64,000 nucleotides of DNA, from positions 13,840,759-13,904,758 of the forward strand of contig CM022678.1 of the NCBI GenBank assembly GCA_012295275.1. The letters run 5' to 3'. The notes under the pieces were generated by a model. The model searched no databases and had not been told where the DNA came from. It saw nothing but the letters and a program-made list of their open reading frames with translations. The DNA is from Chrysomallon squamiferum (taxonomy: Eukaryota > Mollusca > Gastropoda > Neomphalida > Peltospiridae). A program made the position numbers and the translations under genes. Of the stretch, positions 53,187 through 64,000 are shown piece by piece (the stretch's first letter is position 1; every line of letters begins with the position of its first letter).

Positions 53187-53192
53187 AATAAA
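53187..53192 (+). terminator. Candidate PREP polyadenylation signal
   Basis: AATAAA 165 bp after the PREP stop codon, followed by TCTTGTAGG. Another lies near 53333. The choice between them is uncertain in such AT-rich sequence. Confidence 0.3.
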
Positions 53193-55201
53193 TCTTGTAG
53201 GAGATGGTATCCATAGATAACAAGGAAGTAACTAGCCACTGTAGTAGCAGGTTCTTTCTCATTATCTGTGTTGTCCACAGCCACATGCATTCGCTTTGTG
53301 GTCAAATGTGAAAATGTGTTGAGAATGTCACTAAATAAATATTTCAATTCTTCTCATATGTTTTGCTAATTAATTTGAAATTATTGCAATATTTGTCTAA
53401 TCAAAATTTGTTAGAGTTAATAAAAATTATGCAATCAGTGATATTTTTGTAAAGTGTCTGAAAGCAGTATAAAGAAAGTAAACTGATATTTGTAAATATA
53501 AGTGACTTGGTAATCAGGCACACTGGTTAAACTGTATGGTTATTGGTGACAACTGCAGATCATTTTAAAAGATGTTTTGTCAGATTGTGTTTATTCACTT
53601 TTATTCAGTTTTATATATATATTTCTAAAATATTTACTTTTTACTTATTTCTAATTTTCTCTGTTGTTCGCTCTATTTCTCAGACATATTCTTGTTTACT
53701 CAGTGTCTGAATAAAATTTTCATCTTAAGTGAACCCTTAAAAGTTGAAAACTATCAATTCCATAAAGTGACTTTTGAATTAATTTTTTTAAGAAATAACA
53801 TTCATTTAATTAATCCATTCCAAACCTAAAGCACACATTAAAAATATTTTGAATGAAAAAATAGACAGAACAAGGATAGTTACTGCTTAGATGGAAGTCA
53901 TCAAGTCTGAATTTGGATGGTGTTCACTGAAACACATTAACAACAAAACTATCTATGACTTTGGTTTTGAGCATTACTGTGCTAATTCTAAAATGCTGTT
54001 AAAAAATGACAGGACTAACCCATTACAATTCATTACAAGTGTTAAACTTTCATTCATTAATTCTTTTGACTTGATAATCCAATATGTTTCTAGAATATAG
54101 TCATATGTTTACACAGATGTACAAATTGACAGACGTGTTATAGAAAAGGAATTAAATGGTTCTATACAGGTGACGGTGAATGTAAAATTACAATAAATTA
54201 ATAAGTATCAGTTACTGGGTAATTTGTTTTATTTACTTTATTATTATTATAAATTTCATTATCATTTTTCTTTTAATTTAAATTTATTTATGATATAAAA
54301 TTCAAAGTTTCTTCCTGCTGTTCCAAAGTACATTTAAATTCAGTAGATTTCTTTGTAAAATGAATAGACCATAAAAACAGTAAATAAATTTTATAACAAA
54401 GTATTTTCATTTATGACTATTCATTAAGTAGTTGCATTTATTTAATCACCAGAGTAATAGAAGCAGACAACCAAAAAGCAACAATAAAATTTGTAAAATG
54501 TTGAAACGAACCGTTCAATAAGAATTAAATAAAAAGAGTAACAGAATAAATAAAATCTAAAAAAAAAAAAAAAAAAAAATAAGACGAACATGAAACAAAT
54601 ACATAAATAAATAATACAAAATATAACAGAATCAACTAATTAAAAACATTTTCTAAGTTTTACATACGAATTTTCATTCTGGTTTTAACTGAGAATAATA
54701 ATAATAATAAATGTTCTTTTATTCACTAAACTTAAACAGTAGTCTTCACTGGACTCCTCTGACAACATCGCGGCTAATAACAGATCAAATCACAAAGAAC
54801 AGAACTAATTTAGCATGCAATTACATCAATAAATATAATTTCCCGAATGTATAGCATTCGCCTTTTAGCATTTACATCTCACATTTCATCTTTCGTATTC
54901 TTCATAACAAGCATTTTTAAAGCTGTCTATACCGGAGATAATTATCAGATTTTCAAATATTTGAAAATAAGTTCAGTTCATAGTCAGCCATTGTTATCTT
55001 CTGATCCAACCAAAAGTTATTGTTCTTATTGTCTGTTGGCGCAGTGTCGAGCATTAATACTGACGCTAATGTTAAGTATACGAATAACATACTTGAGATT
55101 AATAATAAAAAAGGATGGAACATTTTCTTAGCAATAGTTTAGCAAATATTTCTCGAACTCGTCTTTGATGACGTATGTTCGTTCTGAATTTAACAATAAA
55201 C

Positions 55202-55209
55202 TGACGTCA
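55202..55209. promoter_or_regulatory. Palindromic CRE (TGACGTCA)
   Basis: A full cAMP-response element octamer in a small GC-richer patch, with a related TGACGTA 34 bp upstream. It is 2.6 kb upstream of the cadherin-like start, so the target is unknown and the match may be chance. Confidence 0.3.
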
Positions 55210-56281
55210 TGATGCGGCGCTGTTCTGAATAGTTGAAATTACTGAATTTTATGTGCGTGCGTGCGTGCGTGTGTTTATGCATTTACTTGTTATTTTGTCT
55301 ATTTAACATATATAATTATCTCCGTGCTACAGCATTATTACCTACAGCTTGCTTACGACATCAACAGCTTCAAATATAACTTTCGAACATATATTACATT
55401 TTGCTTATTCACAAGAGTGATATCAAATTTATTGTTCAAGGTTGCAGGTTATATTAAATACGGGTCTGAAGTATAGATTTATGGTAGATTATCCTCGTTC
55501 TTACACTCACTGGTTCATATCGGAAATGGTACCTGGGTCGTATTATCTTTCTACTTTTCTTCCAGTAAAACATTAGAGAAACCTGCTTGTAGATCGCGTG
55601 GCGAATTCGGAATATAAAGGCATATAAATATTCTAAATAATTGTTAATTTTAGTTCATTCACCTCTGTATTTAATATAACCTACAACCTACTTCTGATCA
55701 TCCAGTTCATATTAATTCACTAAAGTCACTGATTATGTCACTGGTCATTAGTTAAAGAAAAACTAAGTTTGAAGGAAAAAAAAGCACGTTAGTCTTTTTA
55801 TTTATAAAGTGTCAGACCCTGTTTTTTTTTTTATATGTTTGCAGCCATGATGTGTTAGCTTCAGTCATTCATGTTAGTAATTATCTCTTTACTGTTATTC
55901 ATTTTCCAGTTTTTCTGGCACTTTTACAAGCAGATCTAGCATTTTGGTGATTATAGCAGTATAAGAAGCCATACGTTATTGAACACACCTTTACAATGTG
56001 CATTGACTGTTCTTACGAATATATTATATATATATATATATATCCTGCAATCGCTATAAATAGATGAGGCAATCACTGACCAAATATATCGCTATTTTGC
56101 TACTGAACTATTTTTACTTTCAGTGGAGAGCAAAGATAACCCAGAAATTCTGTATTCCACTAACGCATCACGAGAGACTGAGCCGATATTTCAAAATAAT
56201 GAAGTAATCAGTCCAGACATTTTTTACTTTGCCTTGCGAAAAAAAAAAAAGAAGAAAAGCTACACAAAAATAAACAAACAA

Positions 56282-56285
<4 letters not shown>

Positions 56286-56361
<76 letters not shown>
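56286..56361. repeat. Compound (CAA)n-(TAA)n microsatellite
   Basis: About 15 CAA units run directly into about 10 TAA units. The poly-Gln (plus) and poly-Leu (minus) frames here are products of the repeat, not genes. Confidence 0.95.
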
Positions 56362-57108
56362 TATAAGAAATAATAAGATTCGACTTTTTATCGCACAAAT
56401 GAACTAACTGTAGAAAAGATGTCACTTTTGAAAAATGTGCTGAGCAGTAGCTATCCACCTAGCTACGTCACTGAATTATATCTTTGTAATAGGTCACTCT
56501 CAATATATAATGATTAGAAGACCATATTACTATATGCAGAAATGTTTACTGGTTATTTTTATAAAAAGTAAAATGTGCTATGTCAACATACACAAAGAGA
56601 TCACCGCTTTACCCACAGATACATATATGGATTTAATCTCTCAAGTGTGACTAAGCTGGCCTATCTAACAGAACTATCATATCTGCTGTTTTGTTCATAC
56701 TGTCTGACAACCACTTCATTTTGTCAAAGAAAACAAATCACAAAACAAACTCTAGTTTTATGTGAATATGTCATTCAGAGGCGAACACATGGAGTGTCAA
56801 AATCATAATTCTTAACCGATATAAACTGTAACGATGTGGCTGTCAGGCTTTTTACTTTTATTTCTTGTTATGTATGTGAATGTATTTATGTATTTGTGTG
56901 TATAGGTATATGTATGTGCGTATAAATGAATACAAAAGACAAAAATAAACAAACTTAAGTTAAAACTGGCCATGTAGCCTTCAGTGCAAGAGCAAACATT
57001 TATTTGAAAAATTTAATGTGTGTGTATATATATATATATATTCATTCATTAATTCGTACACACACACACACATACACATTCAATTATCTGTATATATATA
57101 AATATCTA

Positions 57109-57112
<4 letters not shown>

Positions 57113-57147
<35 letters not shown>
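57113..57147. repeat. (TA)n microsatellite
   Basis: About 17 TA units preceded by CTAT repeats, upstream of the cadherin-like gene. Confidence 0.9.
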
Positions 57148-57150
<3 letters not shown>

Positions 57151-57328
57151 TTCCTAATCAATGTCAATAGCTTTTAAGGCCCGACAACGGATTTCGTCTT
57201 TCATCATAATAAAAACAGAGATTTGATATCTATGATCTATGTTTGTAAGTAATTCTTGATCCGAAAACTACTTAATGTAAAAACGTAAATATTTAAAACG
57301 TACGATGAAAAAAAAAAAAAAAAAAAAT

Positions 57329-57359
<31 letters not shown>

Positions 57360-57839
57360 CAAAACAAAGCAAAATAAAAATGGGATCATAATTATGGAAC
57401 TGTTTATATTATAATTATATTTTTTTGGTAATAAATTCAGTGGAAGAATTATGGATATAAGAGCTGTATATTTTTAACCATTCATTTTAATAACATAAAA
57501 AGCGCCTTTAAAATCTTCGACATAAACACACCATTGAGTTGCTTTTCAGCTATTCCGTCTTATGAAAATATTATTACCGTTAACAAAATAAACATTTGTC
57601 TGTTTTATTCTTTTTCTTTCACGGTTGTTGGCTTTCGAATCGAACGAGTTTGTACACAGAGAATGATTTTGCCAACATTTTATATCTATCAAAAGTGATT
57701 TTTTTTCTATTCATATCACATCTGTATTTACGTAGACTCACAATGGATTGCTGGTTTACAAAAAGAAGATTCAAGAGTAAACACGTTCTCACTTTAGGTG
57801 TCTCGTGAAAACAGAATTGGTTTGTACAGCTTTTTAAAC

Positions 57840-60753
57840 ATGGCCACCATTTTGTGCATTTTTAGAAGTTTGTTTTACGTGACGTTTTTAATAACTTGTA
57901 CCCAAGTTGATATTTGTGATGCCGTAAGTACATTTATTTATAAATATTATATCCACTATTTAGTTATTCATTTCATTTATTTTTATCATGTCAGTGATAT
58001 CGTCTAATAAATCAGAAGAAAAGAAATAAAGACTTTTCTTTTTTCTTCTTCTTATCATCATCTCATCGTCTTATCATCGACAACGTCTTCATTATTGTTT
58101 TCCATATTTGAATATAATCATTAAAACATTTTTAAGAGAATGAAACTAATTATTTAGTATTTCGTTTTAATGCTTTAGTCTACAAAAGTGAATGGATTCT
58201 GTTAAAACACACAGTTCTTTTTTGTTGTTGTTGTTGAACAGAATAGTCTTTTAAATGCTTCCAAACTACACTTTTTTTATTTTGAATTGTAACTGGTAAT
58301 TGTCATATATATTTCACCATAATTAACCTTTTGCACACACACACACACACCGCTTGTATTTCAGAATTTTACATTTTAAATAGATATGTATAAGCAATGT
58401 GAATAAAAAGATTAGTTATAATAGGCAACAGAAGCCGTGCAGATTCTGCCATTCACTGTGAGAACACTTCATGAAAATTCTGTAGGACTTATCGACATAG
58501 CAACACTCAACTGTAAAGACAACACAACAACTGTAGCGTGCACGACGTGTAACATAGTCTCCATAACAACAGCTACCTTACCAGCAAGCACACAAGTTAA
58601 TGTCATTGGTCCATTCCTGGTCGTCAAACAGTATCTTAATGTGGGTATGTATGAAAATTATCTCCGCGTAATGATATAAAGATAGTGTCAGTATTTATTC
58701 TGCCATGACGTAGAAAAAAGATCGATTCAGATTAGCCAAAGAGTCAATTTAGAAATTAAGAAATGACAATCACCAATCTCTAATTTTCATTTACAGAAAC
58801 CATTACACTGTGTTAACAAACTGATACATAGATAACACTACCCTGTGTTAACAAACTGATACACAGATAACACTACCCTGTGTAAACAAACTGATACACA
58901 GATAACTTTACCCTGTGTTAACAAACTGATACACAGATAACACTACCCTGTGTTAACAAACTGATATAGAGATAACATTACCCTGTGTAAACAAACTGAT
59001 ACACAGATAACACTACCCTGTGTTAACAAACTGATACACAGATAACACTACCCTGTGTTAACAAACTGATACACAGATAACACTACCCTGTGTTAACAAA
59101 CTGATACACAGATAACATTACCCTGTGTTAACAAACTGATACACAGATAACACTACCCTGTGTTAACAAACTGATACACAGATAACATTACCCTGTGTTA
59201 ACAAACTGATAAAGAGATAACATTACCCTGTGTTAACAAACTGATACACAGATAACACTACCCTGTGTTAACAAACTGATACACAGATAACACTACCCTG
59301 TGTAAACAAACTGATACACAGATAACACTACCCTGTGTAAACAAACTGATACACAGATAACATTACCCTGTGTTAACAAACTGATATAGAGATAACATTA
59401 CATGTTAACAAACTGACATACAGATAACATTACCCTGTGTAAACAAACTGATACACAGATAACACTACCCTGTGTTAACAAACTGATACACAGATAACAC
59501 TACCCTGTGTTAACAAACTGATACACAGATAACATTACCCTGTGTTAACAAACTGATATATAGATAACATTACACTGTGTTAAAAAACTGATACACAAAT
59601 AACTTTACCCTGTGTTAACAAACTGATATAGAGATAACATTACCCTGTGTTAACAAACTGATATAGAGATAACATTACATGTTAACAAACTGACATACAG
59701 ATAACATTACCCTGTGTTAACAAACTGATATAGAGATAACATTACATGTTAACAAACTGACATACAGATAACATTACACTCTGTTAACAAACTGATACAC
59801 AGATAACATTACCCTGTGTTAACAAACTGATATAGAGATAACATTACATGTTAACAAACTGACATACAGATAACATTACACTGTGTTAACAAACTGATAC
59901 ACAGATAACATTACACTGTGTTAACAAACTGATACACAGATAACACAGCCCTGTGTTAACAAACTGATATAGAGATAACATTACATGTTAACAAACTGAC
60001 ATACAGATAACATTACACTGTGTTAACAAACTGATACACAGATAACATTACCCTGTGTTAACAAACTGATATAGAGATAACATTACATGTTAACAAACTG
60101 ATACACAGATAACATTACACTGTGTTAACAAACTGATACACAGATAACTTTACATTGTGTTAACAAACTGATACACAGATAACATTACATGTTAACAAAC
60201 TGACATACAGATAACATTACACTGTGTTAACAAACTGATACACAGATAACATTACATTGTGTTAACAAACTGACACACAGATAACATTACATGTTAACAA
60301 ACTGACATACAGATAACATTACACTGTGTTAACAAACTGATACACAGATAACATTATATTGTGTTAACAAACTAATATACAGATATCATTTAATTATTAG
60401 CTAACAATCAATATTATTATAATGTCTTAACAAAAAGAAGTTTATAGATATATGAAACATCTAAATGCACAGGTAAATAAACAAAAATATAAGTAACAAT
60501 AATGAATAAATGTATTAATAGATAAATAAATAATAAAACAAACAAAACATATTATTTCAGATTTTCACGTGTACTTCAGTGAGAAGGCTAATGGGGCAGT
60601 GCTAAGTTTCAACACTATTTCGTCCTACCTTGTCACCGTCAAGTGTGAAATGAACTCGGGAGGGGCGCTTATGTCAGCCTCAGCTACTCTAGAAATAGAT
60701 ATATTACCTAACCTGGCACCCACTATAAACAATTATCCTGGGGGTATGTATTC

Positions 60754-60791
<38 letters not shown>

Positions 60792-62756
60792 TAGTAGTAG
60801 CAGTATTAGTAGTAGTAGTAGAAATATCATTTGTGTGCTAAAGATTATTTTACTTTTTTAATCAATAACTTTTTTTATTATTTATTTACAACTACTACTA
60901 CTACTACTTTTTTTTATTTTGTAAACTTTTATTTCATTTTGTTTCATTTATTTTGAATTTTATTTTTTTAATTTATTTATGTTTTATTTTTTTATTTATT
61001 TATGTTTTATTTTTCTCAAATAAGTTAGGAAAATTTATTATTTGTACTATTACTACTACTGCTGCTACTACTACTACTTTATTTTATTTTGTTAATTTTT
61101 GTTTTACTTGATATTTATCTTTTATTTTTATTTCATTTATTTATTTATTTTACTTTATTGATCTTTTATTTTTTCTCAAATACGTAAACAAAATTTAATA
61201 TTATTATCAAAATTAATATATTATTATTATTATTATTATTTTATTTTTATTTTTTATTTTTATTTTTTCTTATTTGAGAAAATACGATATAAGAAAAAAA
61301 ACACAAAAAGAATAAAATTTTACTGACATACTTAATGGATGCGTTTTGAATTATTTCATATTAACTGGCATACGATTCAGAGCAACAGGGTCAGTTGCCT
61401 CCCATAGCCTCGCAAAACCGTGAGGACAGTTTGGGAAAAATTGGTTCCGAGTTTTTAACTCTTTAAAAGTTGGTGCAATTCACCCACTTTACACACACAC
61501 AGACACACCCGACCAAAATTAAAATGTTCATTCTCTTGGCATTTCTATTTCTATAATATGTACAGACACATTTGCTCAGTTGTTAATTAGTTTCATATTT
61601 GATCAGTTCAAGTGACACTGGATGCTAAAAATACGGCTGCTGGTGTAACGGTGGACACAATTGTAGCCAAGGACAACGAGTCAGATCCGCTGACGTTCAA
61701 ACACTGGTTTGAACCATCGCTTGCTGACTACTTTGCCGTGGACGATAGTAGGTTACCTTCTATACAATTTTATATTTCCCCCTTATTTTTTTTTTTACTC
61801 ACTTATTTGTTTATTTATTTATCTGTTTTGGCACACATTCATATATATTATCTTTGCTTTCAATATTGTTTTTATTTATCTAGTTATGTATACACTCAAC
61901 ATATATTTTTACAAATAATGCATCTAATTATCTATCTCTGTATATATCTATTTATCTGTCTGTCTGTCTGTCTGACTGTCTGTCTGTCTATCTATCTATA
62001 TATCTTTCTATATTTATTTATTTATTTATTTTTGCCTAACAGCTGCTGGGGTAGCGACAGTGAAGACAGTGAGAGATTTGAGATACTGCGTGTATGGCAC
62101 TGTTCTTGTTAAAACCAATGTTTCGGACGGTAAACTGACTACTGGTCCATACACGACCACAATCAGAGTCACGAGTAAGTTGATCACATTCTGAAGTGCA
62201 GCGATATATTCTGTATATCCGTGAACGAAAACACCAGAGGACGATCGAATGTATATCCTTCTCCCTGTAATGTAGAAAATCATGTTATTACCTATTTTAG
62301 TTATGATATATTTATTTTATGAAATATACTCGATATTAATAAGACGAGATGGATGTGTGTGTGTGTCTGTGTATTTGTGTGTCTGTGTGTGTATGTGTGT
62401 GTGTTTATTTTGCTAATATTCTTGGGATGGTTGTTTTTCAATTTGGATTGTGCAGGTTTTGGTGGTTTCTGTTGTACGTACATAATTTAATATACATACA
62501 TATACGTACATACATACATACAGACAGACAGACACATAAACACACATAATATACATACATATTTCTGTTTCAGATCTCAACTCTAGGCCACAGTTTACTA
62601 ATCTTCCAGTTAACCTCACTATACCAGAAAATGCTGCCAGCGGACAAACAATCATTGTTGTCAGTTACACCGACCCTGATCTGTACTCGACTTTGACTCC
62701 AGTTTTTAGCATCGATCCTGTTTCAGAAGCTTATAAATTTGTTTATGAAAAGAACT

Positions 62757-62805
<49 letters not shown>

Positions 62806-62813
62806 AATGGGTA

Positions 62814-62862
<49 letters not shown>

Positions 62863-64000
62863 CAAAGGAAATATAATATATACATATATATTTATAAACT
62901 CGATCGTTCGAGCTATGTAGTGCATAAACAGATATTATAACACGAAAACATAAATAAATAAATAAATAAATACTATCTGTATTTTTTCTAGCACGACGAA
63001 TTAAATTAGCTACGGTTCCTGCAGGCACGACTTTGCTGGATGCCGAAAACACTCAAGTCTATAATATCAGTGGCCTTCTCAACGACGGCTTCCTTGATTC
63101 AGTCGGCGAATACATCCTCCTCACCGTGCTCAACGTTAATGAACCACCTGTTTTCAACGAAGAACTTTATTATTGCACTCTTGTGGAACCGTCGGTAAGT
63201 ACGAAACTATACGGTTCTGTGACCTGAACGCTTCTCAGCATCTGTCATTTATTAAATGTGGCAGGTTAATTTCCAGTTCCAATCCCATTCGACTACTTCA
63301 TCAAATATATCTTATACTTTACTGCCCGAATTTAAAGCGATGTATAAGATTCCTCTCTGCTTATTTAAAGTGATTCAAGGCAGCAGAGTTTTTAATTCTC
63401 TCATATCAGCTAATAGAAACGCACTCGTTGTCGTCGCTTCTGTACAAATAAATAACTGATAAAAGAAAGAATTTGCTGTAGTAGAGGAGTTATATCAGTA
63501 ATAATAATAGAGAAAAATTAAATATAATGAGACTGATTATTGTTACTGCTGTTGTTTTCAATCACTGTTTCAGGATATAAATCCGAGTCCTAGCTGTGAC
63601 CTACAGGCGATGACAATAACAGATCCTGAAGGAGACACTATAACTCGCGTGTACTTCGCACCAGGTAACAACAGTGAACGATTCAGATGGGACAATGCCG
63701 CAGAGAGACTTTCGTTTCAAACCGGCGTGTACGACGTTGATCAGTCTGGATTTCCAACAAGTGTGCTTCTAACCATCAACGCTGAGGACAATAAAGGGGA
63801 GACGGGCACGTCAAAAATCCTCATAACAATAACTGACCAAAATGACAACATTCCTGTTTTTGGGCAGACCATTCAGTCATTCACAATCACGCAAGGAGTT
63901 ACTAAACTGGGCAGTTTAGGCGTGATCACGGTAACTGACGCTGATTTGACGTCACCAAATAACAAAGTCGATCTACAGTTAGTAAAATCAACACCACCAG
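57840..64000 (+). CDS. Secreted or membrane protein with cadherin-like repeats, 5' part, 8 exons, runs off the window
   Basis: Probable extracellular adhesion protein. Exons: 57840-57923, 58443-58644, 60561-60743, 61613-61747, 62043-62174, 62574-62756, 62992-63194 and 63574-64000 (open at the edge). Phases close, giving 516 residues so far. Exon 1 encodes a signal peptide with a hydrophobic core (SLFYVTFLITC); a TAG lies in frame just upstream of the ATG. About four and a half cadherin-type repeats follow. Repeat 3 has FTNLPVNLTIPENAASG and ends LNVNEPPVF. Repeat 4 has TDPEGD and ends with the canonical calcium linker DQNDNIPVF (DQNDN about 462-466). Repeats 1 and 2 are divergent and lack most calcium-binding residues. 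The exons are clearly less AT-rich than those of PREP. The exon 2 acceptor (gccgtgcag) is weak and was chosen for phase; the rest is firm. The family beyond 'cadherin-like' is unknown, and no cytoplasmic part is visible. Confidence 0.85.
58801..60386 (+). repeat. 1.6-kb minisatellite, 35-bp and 32-bp units, in cadherin-like intron 2
   Basis: About 45 head-to-tail copies. The main unit is 35 bp (CCTGTGTTAACAAACTGATA followed by CACAGATAACATTAC). A 32-bp variant reads ACATGTTAACAAACTGACAT and lacks the CTGTG part. The first part (58801 to about 59395) is almost all 35-mers. From about 59675 the 32-mer recurs at 59675, 59742, 59844, 59981, 60083, 60185 and 60287, mostly every 102 bp (35+35+32). 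Every copy keeps the palindrome GTTAAC. Many 35-mers can pair CTGTGT with ACACAG around a 12-nt loop. The last copies degrade toward 60386. Confidence 0.97.
60745..61600 (+). other. Cadherin-like intron 3, low-complexity
   Basis: (TTA)n at about 60757-60790 runs into TAG repeats. Then come CTA repeats near 60890-60908 and 61050-61077 and long TTTAT-rich, strongly T-skewed sequence to about 61265. No coding sequence is seen. Confidence 0.85.
61748..62042 (+). other. Cadherin-like intron 4, low-complexity
   Basis: Short intron made largely of TTTA, CTGT and CTAT repeats. It stays open in the exon 4 frame over much of its length, so the continuous frame from 61612 to 62112 is partly intron. The exon borders are set by resuming the cadherin-like sequence at 62043. 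Confidence 0.8.
62757..62803. repeat. (TAA)n microsatellite starting at a splice donor
   Basis: About 15 TAA units. The exon 6 donor GT (62757-62758) is directly followed by the first unit, so the donor reads GTAATAAT. Confidence 0.95.
62815..62859. repeat. (CA)n microsatellite
   Basis: About 22 CA units in cadherin-like intron 6, just after the TAA tract. A TG-rich tract at 62353-62405 lies in the preceding intron. Confidence 0.95.

Larger units (their letters stand above)
53023..57839. other. Intergenic region between PREP and the cadherin-like gene
   Basis: The first few hundred bases are the PREP 3' UTR; AATAAA occurs at 53187-53192 and again near 53333. No gene is recognised in the rest. 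Contents are AT-rich unique sequence, poly-A runs near 54560 and 57308, a perfect CRE at 55202-55209, GTGC repeats at 55254-55272, a compound CAA/TAA microsatellite and TA repeats near 56025-56043, 57027-57040 and 57113-57147. The last few hundred bases should hold the cadherin-like promoter, which I cannot resolve. Confidence 0.7.

Noticed and set aside
56123-56332. Poly-Gln open frame
   Set aside because: The Gln run is the (CAA)n repeat, and the upstream residues show no family or splice context.
57798-57839. Upstream extension of the cadherin-like protein
   Set aside because: It would need a GTG start. An in-frame TAG lies just before it, and the ATG at 57840 begins a good signal peptide.
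58801-60386. CRISPR-like array
   Set aside because: The repeats are contiguous, without unique spacers, and lie in an animal intron. It is a minisatellite.

Overview
The window is nuclear DNA of an animal: AT-rich, full of simple repeats (CT, CA, TAA/ATT, AAAT, TA), with multi-exon genes whose introns all have GT...AG ends. The proteins look like conserved bilaterian orthologs. A ciliary dynein chain, the repeat landscape and an unfamiliar cadherin-type gene suggest a lophotrochozoan, most likely a mollusc. That placement is an inference; no marker in the window fixes the species. I found no bacterial, viral, CRISPR, tRNA or rRNA feature.

Layout. 1-9261 is intergenic, with no gene I can support. 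9262-19627 (minus) is a complete DNALI1 gene for the axonemal dynein light intermediate chain p28 (6 exons, 257 aa). Only 280 bp away, head to head, is EMC2 at 19908-28773 (plus; 10 exons, 295 aa), a TPR subunit of the ER membrane protein complex. The shared promoter carries an RFX X-box-like site and an NRF-1-like site. 28774-33822 is intergenic. 33823-38321 (minus) is an RNF217-like RBR E3 ubiquitin ligase (4 exons, 800 aa) with an unusually long C-terminal tail. About 1 kb away, again head to head, is a complete prolyl endopeptidase PREP at 39315-53022 (plus; 20 exons, 711 aa, catalytic triad intact). 53023-57839 is intergenic. From 57840 to the window end runs the 5' part of a secreted or type I membrane protein made of cadherin-like repeats (8 exons seen, 516 residues, open at the right edge).

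The five genes show no sign of a shared pathway; they are neighbours, not a functional cluster. The gene models were built by hand from reading frame, GT/AG sites, exon phase and resemblance to known families. In every model the phases close exactly and the total length matches the family (DNALI1, EMC2, PREP) or is explained.

The most notable non-gene structures are these. A 1.6 kb minisatellite with 35-bp and 32-bp units, which resolves into a 102-bp higher-order repeat, lies inside a cadherin intron. A 40-bp near-copy (37/40) of PREP exon 11 sits in the intron just upstream of that exon, next to a splice-acceptor-like sequence. A decayed Jockey-type LINE in PREP intron 3 is followed by an (ATT)n tract that abuts the exon 4 acceptor. 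A (TAA)n tract begins at the donor site of a cadherin exon. There is also a short hAT-like transposon relic and two perfect 17-18 bp hairpins. I did not find a convincing new biological system.
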